Assembly (NCBI GenBank): GCA_030180135.1
Contig: CM058231.1
Location: 49,610,235 to 49,674,234, forward strand
Source of the DNA: Orychophragmus violaceus
Lineage: Eukaryota > Streptophyta > Magnoliopsida > Brassicales > Brassicaceae
Length of the DNA stretch: 64,000 nucleotides
Reading direction: 5' to 3'
The position numbers and the translations under genes were made by a program. This document shows, one piece after another, positions 12,162 through 22,821 of the stretch. The notes beneath the pieces are model-generated. The model did no database searches. It was not told the origin of the DNA and saw only the letters and a list, made by a program, of their open reading frames with translations. Numbering within the stretch: the stretch's first letter is position 1; every line of letters starts with the position of its first letter.

Positions 12162-13482
12162 TCATGAAGGGAAAAAGAGTGTAGTCTCCACGGCCTTAGA
12201 GGATTCAGGAAGGTTATTGAGCCCCAGCTTTGGGTGAATGGACTCACACACCTTCAATCTAGCTTCCTTGGTGAACACATCAGTTAGTTGTTCTTCACTC
12301 CTTGTAAAACATGGTAACACCATTCCTTGCTCAATCATCTGCCTCACCTTGTGACAATCCACTTCTATATACTTGGTTCTTTCATGGAAGACTGAATTTG
12401 ATGCAATATGGATTGCTGCTTGGTTTTCACAATGCATGGTGACTGGCTTGGATATTACAATCCCCAAATCCGCAAGAAGACCTTTGATCCATGATAACTC
12501 GGTTGCTAACTTCCTCATTGCTCTATACTCAGCTTCAGCACTTGAACATGAGACTATCTTCTGCTTCTTGCTCTTCCAAGTAACAAGGTTGCCTCCAATG
12601 AATGTGCAATATCCTGAAGTAGACCTCCTGTCCACTCTATCTCTTGCCCAATCAGCATCACAATACCCAACTACTTTTGTGCTTTGATTGCAACCCATCC
12701 AAATGCCTTGACCAGGAGCCCCACGTAGGTATCTAAGTACCCTTTCAACCATATTCCAGTGATGCCTCTTGGGAGCTTGCATATGTTGGCTCACTTGGTT
12801 CACTGCAAAACATAAATCTGGTCATGTTATGGTTAGGTAAATGAGCTTACCAACCATCCTTTTATATTGTGTAATGTCCTCAAATGGTCTGTCTTCAATC
12901 TCCCCCTCTCTTATGACTTTGTAGCCACCTTCAAAAGGTGTCTTAGCCGGTTTTGATCCTAGCTTTCCTGCTTCAGATAACAAATCAAGTGTGTACTTCC
13001 TTTGAGATAAGAAGAGTTCATCCTTAGATCGACAAACCTCTATCCCAAGAAAGTACTTTAGAGCACCAAGGTCTTTAATATCAATAACAGATTTAAGATA
13101 ATCCTTAGTGTCTTGTATACCTGACTTGTTGTTTCCTGAAATGATAATGTCATCAACATATACTAGGATGACAATGATACCTTCCTGATTCTGAAGAGTG
13201 AATAAGGTGTGATCTCCCTCAAACCTCTTGAATCCTCTTGCATAAGAGTTGAGCTCAGCTTATGGTACCAAGCCCTAGGAGATTGTTTCAGTCCATAGAT
13301 AGCATTCTTGAGTCTTAGCACCTTCCCTGGTTTCACAATACCTTCAAGACCAGAAGGTGGTGTCATATACACCTCATCTTCAAGCTCCCCTTAGAGGAAT
13401 GCATTCTTGACATCCATTTGCCAGAGTTCCCAATCAAGGTTTGTTGCCAAAGACAAGATGATCCTGACCATATGAAGCTTAG
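12162..13482 (-). pseudogene. Element C RT C-terminal half and RNase H, broken
   Basis: RT continues from 13482 with several frame breaks; the YVDD catalytic motif is intact at 13149-13160. RNase H follows (12803-12162): GYCDADWA and SSAEAEYRAM keep their acidic residues, but the third acidic site reads HCENQAAIH, where B, E and others have Asp (FDNQ or HCDNQ). RNase H removes the RNA strand during reverse transcription. A stop interrupts the ITRPDLCF segment near 12823. D lies between the end of this region and the C polypurine tract. Confidence 0.85.
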
Positions 13483-15111
13483 CTACTGTGCAAAGGTATC
13501 CAAATAGTCCTTTCCATAGGTTTGAGTGAAACCTCTTGCAACCAGCCTTGCTTTGTATCTCTCAACATCTCCATTGCTTTTATATTTAATAGTGAAAACC
13601 CACTTAGAGCTCACTGCCCTCTTTCCTTTGGGAAGTTCTGCCTCGTACCAAGTCTCATTGTTTTCCATTGCTTTGGTCTCTTCATTCACAGCTTGCATCC
13701 ACCTCTTATCTCCTTTGGCTTCTTCATAGGTTGTTGGAACTTGTTCTTGATCCAACTTTCCAATGAACACTTGATGTTCCAAAGGTACATGAGCCAAAGT
13801 GCACACGGCTTGAATTGGATGAGCTATTGCATTGCTGTTGAAGTAAACTCTAGTCTTCTTCCATTCTGATGGATCCTTTCTCTCCCTTGTGCTCCTTCTT
13901 AATACCTGAGCTGGCTGCTCATTCAGAACCGGTTGTTCATTCTCTCCATTTTGATGATCCAACTCCTCAGTTTCTATCTCATATTCCTCATGCTCCTCAA
14001 CACCAGCTTGATCATGTGTACCAGAATCAGATTCTTGCAGTTCTTCTTGTTCTGATTCTTGAGTGTCCCCCACATGATCAGGATGGGGATGTTGTGGAGC
14101 TTCTGAAGGAAAATCAGGGACTGAAGGAGCATGACCTTCTTTGGCCAGTTTTTGAGGCAGATTAATACCAAGGCTTTCCATGATCATCCTTAGGTTAGCA
14201 GCCCGGTCTGATTGAGATGTGGGAAGATCCTTCAAGCTGTCCCAACTCTTCTCATCATAGAAACTTCTTGTCTCCATAAATTTCACATCTCTTGAGATCA
14301 AATCCTTACTTGTTTCAGGCACACAACACTTGTATCCTCTTTGTGTTGTGGAATATCCAATAAACATGGCTTTGGTGCTCTTAGCATCCAACTTATCTCT
14401 TTGTTCTCCTGGTATTAACACAAAACAAATGCACCCAAACACACGTAAGTGATCAACTAATGGACTGGTTTTGTTTAATACCTGAAATGGTGATTGATCC
14501 TTAAGAACTCTAGTGGGAGTTCTATTTATCAAGTAGCAAGCAGTCATGACTGCATCTCCCCAAAACTTCTTAGGGACATTCTTGTAGAACATCATGGACC
14601 TTGCCACCTCCATTAAGTGTATGTTCTTCCTCTCAGCCACTCCATTTTGTTGTGGAGTGTAAGGGCAGCTTGTCTGATGAAGAATCCCATGTTTTGATAG
14701 GTGTTGTTTGAGGGCATTGCTTGTATACTCACCACCATTGTCTGATCTAAAAATTTTGATCTTAGCATTGAAATGGTTAGTAACATGGTTATGAAAATTC
14801 ATTAAAGCTTCTAAAACTCTATCCTTAGTTTGCAGCAAGGTTATCCAAGTGTATTTAGATTTTTCATCAATAAATTTCACGAAATACTTATGGTTTTCTC
14901 TAGATACACAAGGAGCAGTCCAAACATCAGAATGAACAAGATCAAAGCATTTATCATAGATAGTTTTAGAAGAAGGAAAGACAGACTTGCAATGTTTTCC
15001 AAGAATACAAGCCTCACAATCATCATTCTTGACGGAAACAGAAGGTAATAATAGTTCTAAAGCCCTAGAGTGTGAATGTCCTAGCCTAGCATGCCAAATA
15101 GAATGATCCAC
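13483..15111 (-). pseudogene. Element C integrase-RT, long open segment
   Basis: A 542-codon frame. It starts in the GAG-pre-integrase domain (HSIWHARLGH, CEACILGKHC zinc ligands), runs through the integrase core with HSDVW, RSDNGGEY and the QNGVAERKN Glu (DDE set intact), the Gln/Glu/His-rich linker, and into RT up to YGKDYLDTF. It ends by frameshift at 13483, where M continues into VAKLHTVR. It is separated from gag-protease by another frameshift near 15130. M carries nearly the same protein; only M and C preserve this much integrase on the minus strand. Confidence 0.88.
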
Positions 15112-16562
15112 AACAGCATAAGTAGATAAAGCAGAAGATGGGTAGTGTCTTCAAGCATGTAAAGATCATCCTTTGTCACACCTTTCCCAAGCAACTTACT
15201 CGTCTCAATATCCTGGAAAATTACATCATTAGGACTGAAAATAACATTGCAATTAAGGTCAGTAGCAACTTTCTTCACAGATAACAAGTTTGATGTAAAA
15301 CTAGGCATATAGAAAGCTTTTGACTCTTTGCTAAACAACTTAAGATTTCCTATGCTTTGAATTGGAATCTTATCACCATTTGCAATCACAACATTACCGA
15401 GGGCAGGTTTAATATTTTTTATCAACTTAGAGTCACTGATCATATGGTGAGATGCTCCTGAATCAACTATCAATGATTTGGTTCTATTTGAAGCAAAAAG
15501 GGAGTTACCAAGGGTCATACCAGAGTTCTCCTTGAGAGCTTTGATAAGAGCTTCACGGTATGACCTTCTTACCACATCATTTTGAACCACCATGGCAGGA
15601 GGCTGGAATTGATGAACCAGCATTGCCCTTCCTTCCTCACCAGCCTGCACTGAAGGTGGACCAGATTCACCACCTTGGGAGTAGTTAGCTCTTTGGTCTT
15701 TGAACCGGTTGAAGGATGATGGCCTGAGGTGAGGATGTAGGCACCAGCATTTCTCCTTGAGATGGCCACTTTTCTTGCAATGCTCACAAAACCAGAATGG
15801 CCTCTTGTCACCACCATTCCCTTGCTTCTCTTCAGGTCTGAATGCACTCTTGTGTGTAGTTACAAGCTCACGCTTACCCCCAAAGAGACCAAATGATCCC
15901 TGCTCCTTCTGAATTTGAGCACAAACATCATCCAAGGAAGGAAGTGTCTCTGCCCTTAGCATGTGTTGGATGAGGCTGGCGTAAGATGAATTCAGAGTTA
16001 ACAAGAGGGAAAACACCTTATCTTGCTCTCTTCTTTCCTGAAGAACCATGGGATCAACAGTAGGTGACCTTAACATTTCCAACTCTGCCCACAAAGCTCT
16101 AAATTTCCCAAAGTGTTGTTTGAACTCCATGTCTTCTTGATGAAGATCGTTGATAGCCAGCTTTAGTTCAAACACCCTGCTCAGATTGGACATGTTCCCA
16201 TAGACTTTCTTGAGAGTGTCCCACAAATCCTTGGAAGTTTCACAATAAGAATAAGCTTCCAAGAGAGATGGTTCAAGGGAACTTTGCAGAATAGAGAGTA
16301 CATTCTGGTCTCCTTGAACCCATAGTTCTTCATCTTCAAGAGCCGCTCCTTGAGCAGCTTCTTCATCATCTTGAGTCTCTGCTTCAGTTCCAGCCTTAGC
16401 CTTGTCCTTAGCTTCAGACTTCATCATCTTAGGTGGAGCAGTGTTACTCAGAACATGCTTCCACAAACCTCTACCACCAAGGGCAGATTTAACCATCCTA
16501 GCCCAAACATGATAGTTGGCGCCTTTAAGGACAAAAGGGATTATCGCTCTTGAGTTCTCCAT
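15081..16562 (-). pseudogene. Element C gag-protease, frameshifted at its end
   Basis: The likely start is MENSRAIIPF at 16562 (an in-frame upstream ATG at 16583 is less likely, because M and X begin at MENSR). The UBN2-type gag is followed by an Ala/Glu/Lys-rich low-complexity stretch (around 16440-16340), the knuckle CEHCKKSGHLKEKC (near 15780) and protease with an intact VDSGASHHMI (near 15460). The frame shifts near 15140 within the pre-integrase segment. Gag and protease themselves look complete, the best-preserved of this group in the window. Confidence 0.87.
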
Positions 16563-16753
16563 TGCTGTGGAGGGAGTATTCAAGAAGAAAGATCACAAAA
16601 TCAGTTTAGAAACCAAGAGAGAATGAGCTAAGAGCAGTATACTCCTAGAACGAAAGCGGTTTCTTAATAGAGTTAGAAGAACAGTTTTCAAGAACAAGAA
16701 AATCAGAGTTTAAAGAAACCGTTTGCGGAAATGAATAGGTACATGAGCTTATT

Positions 16754-16765
16754 GCTTTGATACCA
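16754..16765 (-). other. Primer-binding site of C
   Basis: Reads TGGTATCAAAGC on the minus strand, one mismatch from the usual tRNA-iMet site, adjacent to the LTR. Confidence 0.87.
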
Positions 16766-17169
16766 TGTTAGAATTTGAGAGTATAAACCAGAGAATAGAA
16801 GAGTTCGACAGAGAATCACAAGATTAAAGGATTAGAGAGAGTTTGAGAGAATAAGAACAAGAGAGAGAGTAGAGAGAGAATTGGAGAAGAGAATATTTCT
16901 CCTTATCTTTGAATTTCGAAATCCACCTTACAATATACAGAAAACTAGCTGTTAGACTCATCCTAAACATGTGGCTAATAATTGTCCACATATTTATGCT
17001 TACAAGAGAAGCTATTTCAAAATATCTTAAAGTAACTAAGCTGTTTTTACTGTTCATCCGTGGACACTATTCACAGATGCTTCTCTTCTAGTTACTTCTT
17101 ATAGTTTGGTTACTCCAAGTCCTCTCATGACCAATAGCATATTGATCTTCTATGATCTCCATTCCAATA
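16766..17169 (-). repeat. 5' LTR of C (404 bp)
   Basis: Pairs with 4653-5056; ends at TSD gaagg (17170-17174). Confidence 0.93.
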
Positions 17170-17174
17170 GAAGG

Positions 17175-17524
17175 CATGGTCACACAAGGATAGGTTCTGA
17201 GGTTGAAGAAGGAAATCTATGGTCTCAAGCAATCTCCTAGAGCTTGGTACCACAAGCTAAGCACAACTCTCATGGAAAGGGGCTTTAGTAGATCAGAAGC
17301 TGATCATACTCTCTTCACTCAATCAAGCCAAGAAGGTATTGTTGTCATTCTCATTTATGTAGATGATATCATCATCTCAGGGAATGACAAGGTAGGAATT
17401 CAAGCTTGCAAAGATAATTTGAAATCTATGTTTGATATTAAAGATCTTGGAGAACTAAAGTACTTCCTAGGGATAGAAGTGTGCCGGTCCAAAGAAGGCC
17501 TCTTCTTATCACAAAGGAAGTACA
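17175..17524 (+). pseudogene. Element B RT middle part
   Basis: Continues B from 4652. The frame carries a TAG at 17191-17193 before VLRLKKEIYGLKQSPRAWYHKL, then the RT catalytic YVDD at 17356-17367 and the DIKDLGELKYFLGIEVCRS segment. It stops at the F insertion. Apart from the stop, RT reads through, so B is only mildly damaged. Confidence 0.87.
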
Positions 17525-18662
17525 TGTTGGGATTTCACAATCATGAACATGGAATCATGTTGAGAAACCTAAAGATTGCTCCAAACCCTAATGGTTTAGA
17601 GAGAGAGAGAGAGCATAAGTGAACCGCACCAAGTTTGTCTTGGTGAGAACCGGTTCTACTTAGCTTTGACAAGAGCACCAATCTATTTGAGACTTATCCA
17701 GGAGCTTAACATCACTTATAGAGTGTGTTTACTCATGAGGATTAAGAGAATCAGTAAGTAGATGGTGTTGTTCTTGTAATATAATTGAAGAGCCGATTTG
17801 TGTTAACTCTTGATTTAGCTATGGAAGAACTAATCAAGAGCATAACAAGGGAGCATTAAAGCAACCATAGATCGTGTCTCTTCATGGTTCCTATTGTGTT
17901 TGAGAGAGAGACACAATAAGGTAGAAGAATCGCATGAACGAAAGACTAGAGGATAAGAGAATGAATCTAATTGTTGTTCAATTGATTGAGTATTACAAGT
18001 GTGTTTTCATCTCTTTATTTAGAGAATCCTAACAATAAGAAGTCCTAGTTCTGATTACATTTCGAAATATCTAATGGAGGGAAGGTGAATTCATTTGAAT
18101 TTGAATTCACTTGAAGATAAAAGGCAGATAAGTCCAAGAAGTGAAAGTGACAACTCCTTGTGGTCCATGCTTGAAAGTGACAGCTTGTCCTTGTGGTCCA
18201 TGCTGTCCATACCTTCTCCAACGGCTCTTTCCCTTAGTATCTCGAACTCTTACAGACATGGCCCTTCTTTTGCACTTTGATAATCTCATTCTTGATAGTT
18301 CAGACATCCAGACGCCCCAACTTTGCACAGACTTATCTGTCTGTCTGTCTGTCTGTAAGTGCCCTGATTTTGCACTTTGATAATGATCAGGATGTCCCTG
18401 ATTTTGCACATCTCCTTTATGCCTTGATAATGCATTTTGAGATGTCCCGGATTTTTCACATTGACAGATGAGTCTTCTGTGCACTAGTTTTGCACCTTGA
18501 GATGAAGTCCCTGATTTTGCACATTGATTGTGCACTTCTTTAGGCTTCATCTCAAAGGCTGCTCTTCTATCTTGACACACCAAAGCAGGTTGAGGAGGAG
18601 AGTCTTCGGCCTTCCTTAGTTCTGTCCAGCCTTGCCTCTCCATTCCTTCTTCCTCTCTAATA
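17525..18662 (-). mobile_element. F: solo LTR of the G/N family (1138 bp)
   Basis: Begins TGTTGGGATTTC and ends CTCTCTAATA on the plus strand and is flanked by TSD gtaca. It aligns with the N 3' LTR (61285-62465) throughout and with G LTRs at the U5 end only. With no internal sequence and a perfect TSD it is a solo LTR left by LTR-LTR recombination. It has a (CTGT)n run near 18338-18357 and five or more copies of a TGCAAAATCAGGGAC-like motif (minus strand). Confidence 0.92.
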
Positions 18663-18667
18663 GTACA

Positions 18668-19461
18668 CTCTTGATTTGTTGAGTGAAGCAGGTAAGCTAA
18701 ACGGAAAGACAGTCAAGACACCTCTTGAAGAAGGCTACAGAGTCACAAGAGAGGGGGAGATTGCAAAGGAACCATTTGGAGACATCACTCTCTATAGGAG
18801 AATGGTTGGTAAGCTCATTTATCTTACTATCACAAGGCCTGATTTGTGTTTTGCAGTGAACCAAGTGAGCCAGCATATGCAAGCCCCAATGATGCATCAT
18901 TGGAACATGGTGGACCGCATCCTAAGGTATATCAATAGATCTCCTGGTCAAGGAATATGGATGGGATGCAATCAAAGCACAGAGATAGTAGGATATTGTG
19001 ATGCTGATTGGGCTGGTGATAGAGTGGATAGAAGATCTACTACAGGCTATTGCACCTTCATTGGAGTAAACCTTGTGACTTGGAAGACAAAGAAGCAGAA
19101 GGTGGTATCATGTTCAAGTGCAGAGGCAGAGTATAGGGCAATGAGGAAGCTAACCAATGAATTGACATGGCTGAAGGCTTTACTTGAAGATTTGGGCATT
19201 GATCAACTAACTCCAATCACAATGCAATTTGATAACCAAGCAACAATACACATAGCTTCCAACTCAGTGTTTCATGAGAGAACAAAGCACATAGAGGTGG
19301 ATTGTCACAAGGTGAGGCAGAAGGTTCAAGAAGGTGTGATCTTACCTTGCTACACAAGAAGTTCAAATCAATTGGTAGACATATTCACCAAGGCTTCTAG
19401 CTTGAAGGTTTGTGAGTTCATTCATCCAAAGCTTGGACTCATTGACCTTTCTCAATCTTGA
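18668..19461 (+). pseudogene. Element B RNase H and end of pol
   Basis: Resumes B after F with LDLLSEAGKL and stays open to the TGA at the end of pol. RNase H acidic residues are present in GYCDADWAG, SSAEAEYRAM and QFDNQATIHIA; the C-terminal HERTKHIEVDCHKVR and VDIFTKA are typical of copia RNase H. In isolation this domain looks intact; it is classed as a pseudogene only because the parent ORF is cut three times. About 140 bases of 3' untranslated sequence follow. Confidence 0.88.
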
Positions 19462-19600
19462 AGACCTTAGGCTGTGGATCTTATACTCTTTTCCCCTTGA
19501 TATAGTTTTTATCCCAAGTGGTTTTTCTATATCAAGGTTTTTAATGAGGTAAGTATCCACGGTTCCAAGCTTGATCATGACATCTCCATGATCAAACTTG

Positions 19601-19608
19601 AGAGGGAG
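19601..19608 (+). other. Polypurine tract of B
   Basis: AGAGGGAG directly before the 3' LTR. Confidence 0.82.
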
Positions 19609-20137
19609 TATTAAGTTGAAGAATAAAGAAGGATCAAGACCATTCAGACAAAGGAACAAGAGCAGATAGTATATGCAAAGTTGGGGACTTAAGTTGGCTG
19701 TGCAAAGTTGGGGACTTAAGCTACAAACAAACATTGAAGTCCGGATGAGAAATGATTTGTTTATGTTGTCTTCATAGTACCAACTTGTCTGAGAGTGAAG
19801 CAGAAGAGAATGGACTGATCCCTAGGGCAGAAAGCACCTTTCTCTCTCCTCAGAAACGTCCAAAGACATGTCACTATCCTTTGGAGCCGTTGCATAGACT
19901 GCCGAGAGTCTTTGTCTCCTTCTTCTCTTGTTTATTGTATTTTAATGACTGAATGCCCTAGCAACCTTTCTATATATGTAATGCAACTCATGAATATGTA
20001 TATACACTTAAGGGAATTCATTTCCTAAGCTCAAACTCTCTCTTCTCTCTCGGTTCACGGTCTCTCGCTCTAGAAACCCTAATAGGGTTTATGAGCTTCT
20101 CTCTTCAAGAACACTTCCTAATCTCTTAATTCTAACA
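19609..20137 (+). repeat. 3' LTR of B (529 bp)
   Basis: Starts TATTAAGTTGAAG after the polypurine tract and ends TTCTAACA. It carries two tandem copies of the shared U3 box (19674-19690, 19701-19717) and a TATA-like element near 19971. The partner 5' LTR is outside the window. Confidence 0.87.
19971..19978 (+). promoter_or_regulatory. TATA-like box in B LTR
   Basis: TATATATG about 165 bases before the LTR end, the usual place for the U3 promoter. Confidence 0.5.
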
Positions 20138-21032
20138 GGCTATACTTGGAAGTGTTCATATCACGGCCAAGGAAGTGTGAGACAAAGGAGGAGATGTGCT
20201 TCAGCTTATCACAAGTCTAAAGAAGGGATAAGCTATCAAGAGGGCAGATAAGTGAGTTGTGGCTCTTATGACCGTTTAGGTCAAGTCACTATCACTCTCT
20301 CTCTCTCCTTGAGACACAAACCAAGCCTGTCTCTATCTCCTTCAGCACAAGGGAATCAAACAAAAGGAGAAGTGGTTCACGGTTCAGACCAGTCACTATC
20401 ACAAGTCTGAACACTCCCAAACCTCTCTCCTCACTTGATTTTGAATTAAGACCGTTGGGACTCTCCTCTTCTATGTTTTATGGCCGAGTCTTATTGTATT
20501 TAAACTCATTTAAATGTCTGTGTTAAGTATTGTAAAGGTCTATATAAGACCTCACTTGTAACACATTGAATAACAAGATATTAAGAGAGAAATAAAGAGT
20601 TCTTCTCCCATTCCTTCTCTCAAGCGATTCTTCTTCTCCTTCATTGTGTCTCTCACTCAAACACAATGAAAACATGATGAGTCTAGGTTCTAAGGATTCT
20701 TTAATGCTCCTGGCTATGCTCTTGATTAGCTCTTACATAGCTAAATCAAGAGCTAACATAGAACCGGCTCTTCATGTATATTACAAGAATAAACACCTTC
20801 TACTTACTGATTCTCTTAATCCTCATGAGTAAACACACTCTATAAGTGATGTTAGGCTCCTGGATAAGTCTCAAATAGAGTGGTGTTCTTGTCAAAGCTA
20901 AGTAGAACCGGTTCTTACCAAGCCAAACTTGGTGCGGTTCACTTATGCTCTCTCTCTCTAAACCATTAGGGTTTAGAGCAATCTTAAGGTTTCTCAACAT
21001 GATTCCATGGTCATGATTGTGAAATCCCAACA
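20138..21032 (+). repeat. 5' LTR of G, right-hand 895 bp
   Basis: Aligns with 23133-24027 of the 3' LTR. Ends CCCAACA next to the PBS. Positions 20138-20142 double as the target duplication of B. Confidence 0.9.
20541..20548 (+). promoter_or_regulatory. TATA box in G 5' LTR
   Basis: TATATAAG in a promoter-like position; the 3' LTR copy reads TATCTAAG (about 23536), so only the 5' LTR keeps it. Confidence 0.55.
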
Positions 21033-21044
21033 TGGTATCAGAGC
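21033..21044 (+). other. Primer-binding site of G
   Basis: TGGTATCAGAGC immediately after the LTR. Confidence 0.92.
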
Positions 21045-22812
21045 ATAAGTTTCTAGTATTGAACCAAGCTCAAAACCAAAGAAAAACAGATAAAAACTAT
21101 GTCCCTTTCTCCTTCTTGGCTTCCGCAAAACTCAAAGAGAAACAGAGCAAAACTCTGTCCCTCTCTCTCTAAAACAGAAGCTCAAACTGAGCAAAACTCA
21201 GTCCCTGAACTTCCCCTTCATTCTCTCATTCTTTCACTCTCTCATTCTCTGCACATACTCTCTTAATCTGAGCTTATGTGTTCATTCTCTCATTCTACAC
21301 ATTCTTCATTCTCCTGCTACTCATACTTCGCTTATTCTCTCAAAGTTATGTCCTAGAAGCTCCTTCTCTCACAATGACTTAAAAATCAGAATGCATTGTT
21401 CTTGATCAAAACTGTGTATTGTTGAGGATTGTTGTGTGGTTTTCTTGGTGTTTTTAGGTGGAATGGAAATCTGCTAGTGAGGACAGTTCACAAAAGGGCT
21501 GGAGTTCAGTTTCTAAGTGGTTGTACCCACTGGTCTTGAGCTTACCAAAGAAGGAAATGGCGTCCAGTAGCTGCTGCAATAAGTTAGTCAAGGAAAGCAA
21601 CACTGATTTATTGAATGATCAAGTATTGAAGCTGTTTCAAGAAGAGGCAGAGTTGGAAGCTTGGGTTCAAGGCTAAGTGTGCATCATGGTTCAGAAGATC
21701 AGTCTTGAAGTTGCTCTAAGATGGAGTAATGAAGGACGATTGGCTCTAAGCTTGGTGTGCTTAATCTGAAGCTAACAAAGGGTGGTTAAGATGTCCATAC
21801 TAAAGGGAGGCTACAAGTTAAACAACCCATCAAGGCTGTTAAGGCTTCACATAGCTCCAAAGGTCACAGAAAAGTCATCAAGAAGCAGCCAAAGAAGAGG
21901 AGTTGGAACCGGTTATGCAACTGATGAATCAACTCACATCTCAAATGGTGCTTCCGACTTCAAGATGGCTTAAGGGAAGGTTTAAAGGCGTGGCTCATGC
22001 CCAGGTCTAAAGCCAACAAGCTTGGAGGAAGATTAACAGTCCGGGGGAGGTGTTAAACCTCAAAGAAATGGAGTAAACCTAAGAGGAACTCCTAAAATCA
22101 GAAGAACAACACATTGATTGGAGATAGAACCGGGAATCACCAAGTGGAGCAGACCAAGAGGGAGATGCAAGCTGGTGATAGGCGATGAATCAGTCCAACT
22201 CAAGGGTGTTGGTGTGAAGAAGAAGGGCTAAGATTGGATGTGCATAATCTTCTTAGATATGCACAAGGTTTCAAAGTTCCAACCATGTCAAAAGGACGAC
22301 TAACCACAACTCCTAAAAGGCTAAACTCCTAAACTCTCACTGTTTTTTTGTTAAGTCTTCATTAAGTCAATAAAATCCCTTGTGTTACTTATCCATTGCT
22401 TAATCATATACTTAAAACTCATGGCATTGTACTTTAACAAGTCTTCTTTGAATCTTTGATGTGAAGGTTCATTAGGAGACCTAAAGGAGGAGTAAGACCA
22501 TGGGCAGATTGGGTGACAAGGAAAGGACTCAAGGAATGGCATGAAGGAAGGCTAAGACTTGAGGCAAGGTCATGGAAGGTACAATGGAGAAGCTTGATCC
22601 AAGATGGAGAAGGCAATCTAAGGAACCGGCTCATTCAAATGCACAAAGGAACAATGGTCCAAAGCTTACATCAAGGGCATGTGGAAGCTATACTCTTTTT
22701 CCCTCCTTAAGGTTTTATCCCATGAGGTTTTCCTTAGGGAGGTTTTTAATGAGGTAGCTCCCGCATCTCCAAGCTTGGCCTTTGATCCTTTTGTGTCCCG
22801 ACGCCCAAGCTT
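21045..22812 (+). other. Non-coding core of G
   Basis: About 1.77 kb with no retroviral domain on either strand and no ORF above about 75 codons. The N core matches it in reverse complement. A patch at 21460-21720 keeps a short frame (MASSSCCNKLV... EEAELEAWVQG) whose DNA is also conserved in N near 63430-63650, but the N frame is shifted. I do not recognise it. Such elements move only with proteins supplied in trans. Confidence 0.75.
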
Positions 22813-22821
22813 GCGGGGGAG
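22813..22821 (+). other. Polypurine tract of G
   Basis: GCGGGGGAG before the 3' LTR; N has the same tract in reverse complement at 62466-62474. Confidence 0.85.

Larger units (their letters stand above)
4653..17169 (-). mobile_element. Element C: complete Ty1/copia with D nested inside
   Basis: Bounded by two 404-bp LTRs (4653-5056 and 16766-17169) and a perfect TSD gaagg. Excluding D (5111-12107) and its duplication, the element is about 5.5 kb. Gag-protease, integrase, RT and RNase H are all present but frameshifted. I count 9 differences between its LTRs (about 2.2%). On the element strand the LTRs start TATT and end AACA, not TG...CA. Confidence 0.93.
3906..20137 (+). mobile_element. Element B: Ty1/copia, split by A, C and F
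   Basis: Plus-strand copia element whose visible parts are 3906-4652, 17170-17524 and 18663-20137. It is cut by A on the left, by C (TSD gaagg at 4648-4652 and 17170-17174) and by solo LTR F (TSD gtaca at 17520-17524 and 18663-18667). Removing the inserts gives one continuous RT-RNase H reading ending in a polypurine tract and a 3' LTR. Its own right-hand target repeat is ggcta (20138-20142), inside the 5' LTR of G. Its 5' half is outside the window. Confidence 0.88.

Noticed and set aside
13522..13869. Plus-strand ORFs opposite C and M RT (also 56798-57145 and 13869-14165)
   Set aside because: They are antisense shadows of RT/integrase coding and recur at the same place in each pol copy; hydrophobic content reflects the reverse frame only.
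18107..18643. 178-codon minus-strand ORF in F, shared in part with N (61892-62386), as a possible LTR-encoded protein
   Set aside because: It is built from the repeated TGCAAAATCAGGGAC motif (QCAKSGTS repeats), differs in frame at both ends between F and N, and is absent in G. Repeat-driven open frame is the simpler reading.
20644..20832. Signal-peptide-like 62-codon ORF in both G LTRs (20644-20832, 23639-23827)
   Set aside because: It is repeated only because the LTR is repeated, begins at a non-ATG or weak start in the R/U5 region, has no match I recognise, and is not kept in the F or N LTR.
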